Part shown: positions 3,581 through 5,307 of the stretch, piece by piece
Layout: each line of letters begins with the position of its first letter
How positions within the stretch are numbered: the stretch's first letter is position 1
Assembly: GCA_016203335.1 (NCBI GenBank)
Contig: JACQNA010000053.1
Coordinates: 1-5,307 of the forward strand
Direction: 5' to 3'
DNA: 5,307 nucleotides
Origin: Candidatus Woesearchaeota archaeon
GTDB lineage: Archaea; Nanobdellota; Nanobdellia; Woesearchaeales; JACQNA01
The notes under the pieces: generated by a model
What the model was told of the DNA's origin: nothing
The model's input: only the letters and a program-made list of their open reading frames with translations
The model's database searches: none
Program-made: the position numbers and the translations under genes

Positions 3581-4980
3581 TTACTGAGTTCGTCAAACAG
3601 GTGCATGCTCAAAACATTGATATTGTGGAGCATACGGAAAAAGTCATCGCTGAACTGCACAAGCTCAACGAGGAATACCATTACTTTACCGCATTAACGC
3701 CGGAGCTTGCCCGGCAGCAGGCAAAGCAGCTTGCCCGGAACCCCCACGGCATGCTCGCGGGAATTCCCGTGAGCGTGAAAGATAACATCTGCGTCAAGGG
3801 AGTGGAGTCCCGCGCAGGCTCGCGCATCCTTTCCGGCTACAAGCCGGTGTTCCATGCGACTGCGGTGGAGCGGGTAATCCGGGAAGGCGGCATCATTGTC
3901 GGCAAGACCAGCCAGGATGAATTTGGCTTTGGCGGATTCTCCACCAATACCGGGCTTGGCTTTGCCGCTCCCCTGAACCCATTTGATAAAGAGAGGAGTT
4001 GCGGAGGCAGCTCAGGAGGGGCAGCAGGCATCACCCAGAAATCCGCGTTTCCCCATCTTGCGCTTGCGGAGTCAACCGGCGGCAGCATCGTCAATCCCGC
4101 ATCCTTCTGCGGAGTTCCTGCCCTCTGCCCGACCTATGGCTTGGTGAGCAGGTATGGATTGATTGATTACGCTAGCTCCCTGGACAAGATCGGTCCCATG
4201 GCAAAGCAGGTCGCGGATATCGCCTATGCACTGGAAGCGATTGCCGGCTTTGACAAAAACGAGTCAACCTCCGCAAACCGCCAGCTTGAGCGCTACCATG
4301 AATATCTCTCCCTGAACATCAAGGGCATGAAGATCGGCATCATCCAGGAGTCCCTGCAGGAGGGGATGGAGCAGGCAGTGAAAGACCGGTTCATGGATGC
4401 CGTTGTCTTGCTGGAATCCAATGGCGCAAAGGTCAAGCGCGTTTCCCTTCCGACGACCATGAAATACGGGTTGGCGGTGTACTACCTGCTTGCCACCTCA
4501 GAGGCATCCACCAATCTCGCGAAATATTGCGGCATCCGCTACGGCAAGGGAGAAGACCTACAGGGAAATTTCAACGAATATTTCTCTGCGGTCAGGAGCA
4601 GGCATCTTGGATTTGAGGCAAAGCGAAGGATCCTGCTTGGTACATTCGCCCGCATGTCCGGCTTCCGGGATGCATACTACCTTAAGGCAGCGCAGGTCCG
4701 CACCAAGATTATCCAGGAATACCAGAAGCATTTCAAGCAGGTTGATATCCTCATTAGCCCGACCGTGCCCATCCTTCCGCCAAGATTCGCGGACATCGAG
4801 AAGCTCTCCCTGCTGCAGAACTACATGATTGACATCCTGACTGTTGGCCCGAACCTTGCCGGGCTGCCGCACCTGAGCATTCCTGTCGGATTCAAGGACA
4901 AGCTGCCTATCGGTATGATGCTCATCGGAAATCATTTTGCGGAGGGAAAGCTGATTCAGGTGGGAAGTGCATTACAATGA
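3577..4980 (+). CDS. gatA: Asp/Glu-tRNA amidotransferase subunit A
   Basis: This 467-aa GatA is the glutaminase subunit of GatCAB. It belongs to the amidase-signature family and releases ammonia from glutamine for transfer to the aminoacyl-tRNA held by GatB. The Lys-Ser-Ser catalytic set is present: K68 in GIPVSVKDNI (62-71), the GGSSGG loop with S145 (143-148), and S170 in ESTGGSIVNPASFCG (165-179). PTYGLVSRYGLI (185-196) and SSLDKIGPMA (200-209) are highly typical. FEAKRRILLGTF (346-357) includes the usual glutamine-binding region, and ILTVGPNLAGLPHLSIPVGF (420-439) is the standard C-terminal block. The usual GGSSGGS is GGSSGGA here (A149), and Ser-Ser spacing is 25 rather than the common 24; both look tolerable. 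The protein stops at VGSALQ, a little before the C-terminal helix of many homologues, and its stop overlaps the Nudix start. It is coupled upstream to the zinc-ribbon gene. Confidence 0.95.
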   Translation: MITEFVKQVHAQNIDIVEHTEKVIAELHKLNEEYHYFTALTPELARQQAKQLARNPHGMLAGIPVSVKDNICVKGVESRAGSRILSGYKPVFHATAVERVIREGGIIVGKTSQDEFGFGGFSTNTGLGFAAPLNPFDKERSCGGSSGGAAGITQKSAFPHLALAESTGGSIVNPASFCGVPALCPTYGLVSRYGLIDYASSLDKIGPMAKQVADIAYALEAIAGFDKNESTSANRQLERYHEYLSLNIKGMKIGIIQESLQEGMEQAVKDRFMDAVVLLESNGAKVKRVSLPTTMKYGLAVYYLLATSEASTNLAKYCGIRYGKGEDLQGNFNEYFSAVRSRHLGFEAKRRILLGTFARMSGFRDAYYLKAAQVRTKIIQEYQKHFKQVDILISPTVPILPPRFADIEKLSLLQNYMIDILTVGPNLAGLPHLSIPVGFKDKLPIGMMLIGNHFAEGKLIQVGSALQ

Positions 4981-5307
4981 AAGAAGAAACAGTTTATCAT
5001 GTTGACGAACACGACCGCATCATTGAAAAAATCACCAGGGGTAAATCGTGGAACCATAGACTGATTCATCGCGGCGTCGCTGTACTCATTACTAACTCTA
5101 ATGGAAAAATCCTCGTCCATAAGCGATCAAAAAACAAAAAAATTTATCCGGGGTACTACGACATTTTTTTTGGCGGCTGGACAAGTTATGGCGAAACGTA
5201 TAAAGAGTCAGCAGTTCGAGAAGTACAGGAAGAGCTTGGAATCAAAGAAATCAAATTACATTTTTTATTCAAAATCATGTATGAAGATGAAATCGAGCGA
5301 AATTGGA
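4977..5307 (+). CDS. Nudix hydrolase, YfcD/IDI-like (cut by right edge)
   Basis: About 110 residues are present before the window ends. The protein begins MKEETVYHVDEHDRIIEKIT. It continues with HRGVAVLITNSNGKILVHKR (33-52) and YPGYYDIFFGGW, then a perfect Nudix box G-x5-E-x7-RE-V-x-EE-L-G-I (from GWTSYGE to REVQEELGI). The glutamates of REVQEE would bind the divalent metal. The N-terminal layout resembles the YfcD / isopentenyl-diphosphate-isomerase-like branch of Nudix proteins. These cleave nucleoside-diphosphate-linked or other diphosphate compounds; the substrate cannot be told. The ATG shares ATGA with the gatA stop (4977-4980), with AGGTGG upstream at 4958-4963. Base composition is about 38% GC by hand count over 4981-5307, against 55-62% in two sampled lines of gatA. 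There are runs of A and T and AT-ending codons, suggesting a different origin. The C-terminal part is missing because of the window edge. Confidence 0.9.
   Translation, partial: MKEETVYHVDEHDRIIEKITRGKSWNHRLIHRGVAVLITNSNGKILVHKRSKNKKIYPGYYDIFFGGWTSYGETYKESAVREVQEELGIKEIKLHFLFKIMYEDEIERNW

Noticed and set aside
3457..3681. 74-aa open frame on the minus strand across the zinc ribbon/gatA junction
   Set aside because: It is antisense to two coupled genes with clear evidence, and it has no TATA box or conserved motif.
4490..4935. Open frames on both strands inside gatA
   Set aside because: They overlap the well-conserved C-terminal half of GatA in other frames and show no domain or start signals.

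Overview
This window reads as archaeal DNA. Four of the five transcription units have a TTTATA-type box, preceded by an A-rich BRE-like stretch, centred about 26-28 nt upstream of an ATG. The fifth (positions 3116-3121) has a weaker version. That spacing is expected for leaderless archaeal transcripts. The gene content agrees: an archaeal-type translin, gatC and gatA of the tRNA-dependent amidotransferase, and a short ASCH/DUF3850 protein. The compact layout, with many 4-nt ATGA overlaps, and the small membrane protein at the left edge suggest a DPANN-type (Woesearchaeota-like) archaeon. That placement is inference, not proven by the sequence.

Layout from left to right. (1) At 1-233 on the minus strand is the N-terminal part of a small membrane protein running off the left edge; its start may be disrupted by a one-base frameshift. 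(2) Divergent promoters occupy about 259-331. (3) A plus-strand operon at 332-1657 encodes a translin-family RNase, an HD-domain phosphohydrolase of the YfbR/HDDC2 type, and a 71-aa lysine-rich/acidic-tailed protein of unknown function. (4) A 111-bp convergent intergenic region, extending into the end of the next gene, contains two consecutive inverted repeats (1683-1752 and 1754-1792). (5) At 1769-2758 on the minus strand is a 329-aa protein with motifs resembling N-formylglutamate amidohydrolase. (6) Two TTTATATA boxes at 2781-2798 face away from each other with 2 nt between them and serve this gene and gatC. (7) The plus strand carries gatC (2821-3102), then an ASCH/DUF3850 gene, a 57-aa zinc-ribbon gene, gatA, and a Nudix hydrolase cut by the right edge. 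The last four are joined by successive ATGA overlaps.

How the genes may work together. GatC and GatA are two of the three subunits of the amidotransferase that converts misacylated Asp-tRNA(Asn) or Glu-tRNA(Gln) to Asn-tRNA or Gln-tRNA; gatB is not in the window. A putative RNA-binding ASCH protein and a zinc ribbon, placed between gatC and gatA and translationally coupled to gatA, are the most interesting context here. The translin/HD operon pairs a probable RNA endonuclease with a probable nucleotide phosphohydrolase, suggesting RNA or nucleotide turnover. The Nudix gene is clearly more AT-rich (about 38% GC by hand count) than gatA (55-62% in sampled lines) and may be a later arrival at the operon end. 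No rRNA, tRNA, CRISPR array or transposase gene was seen.
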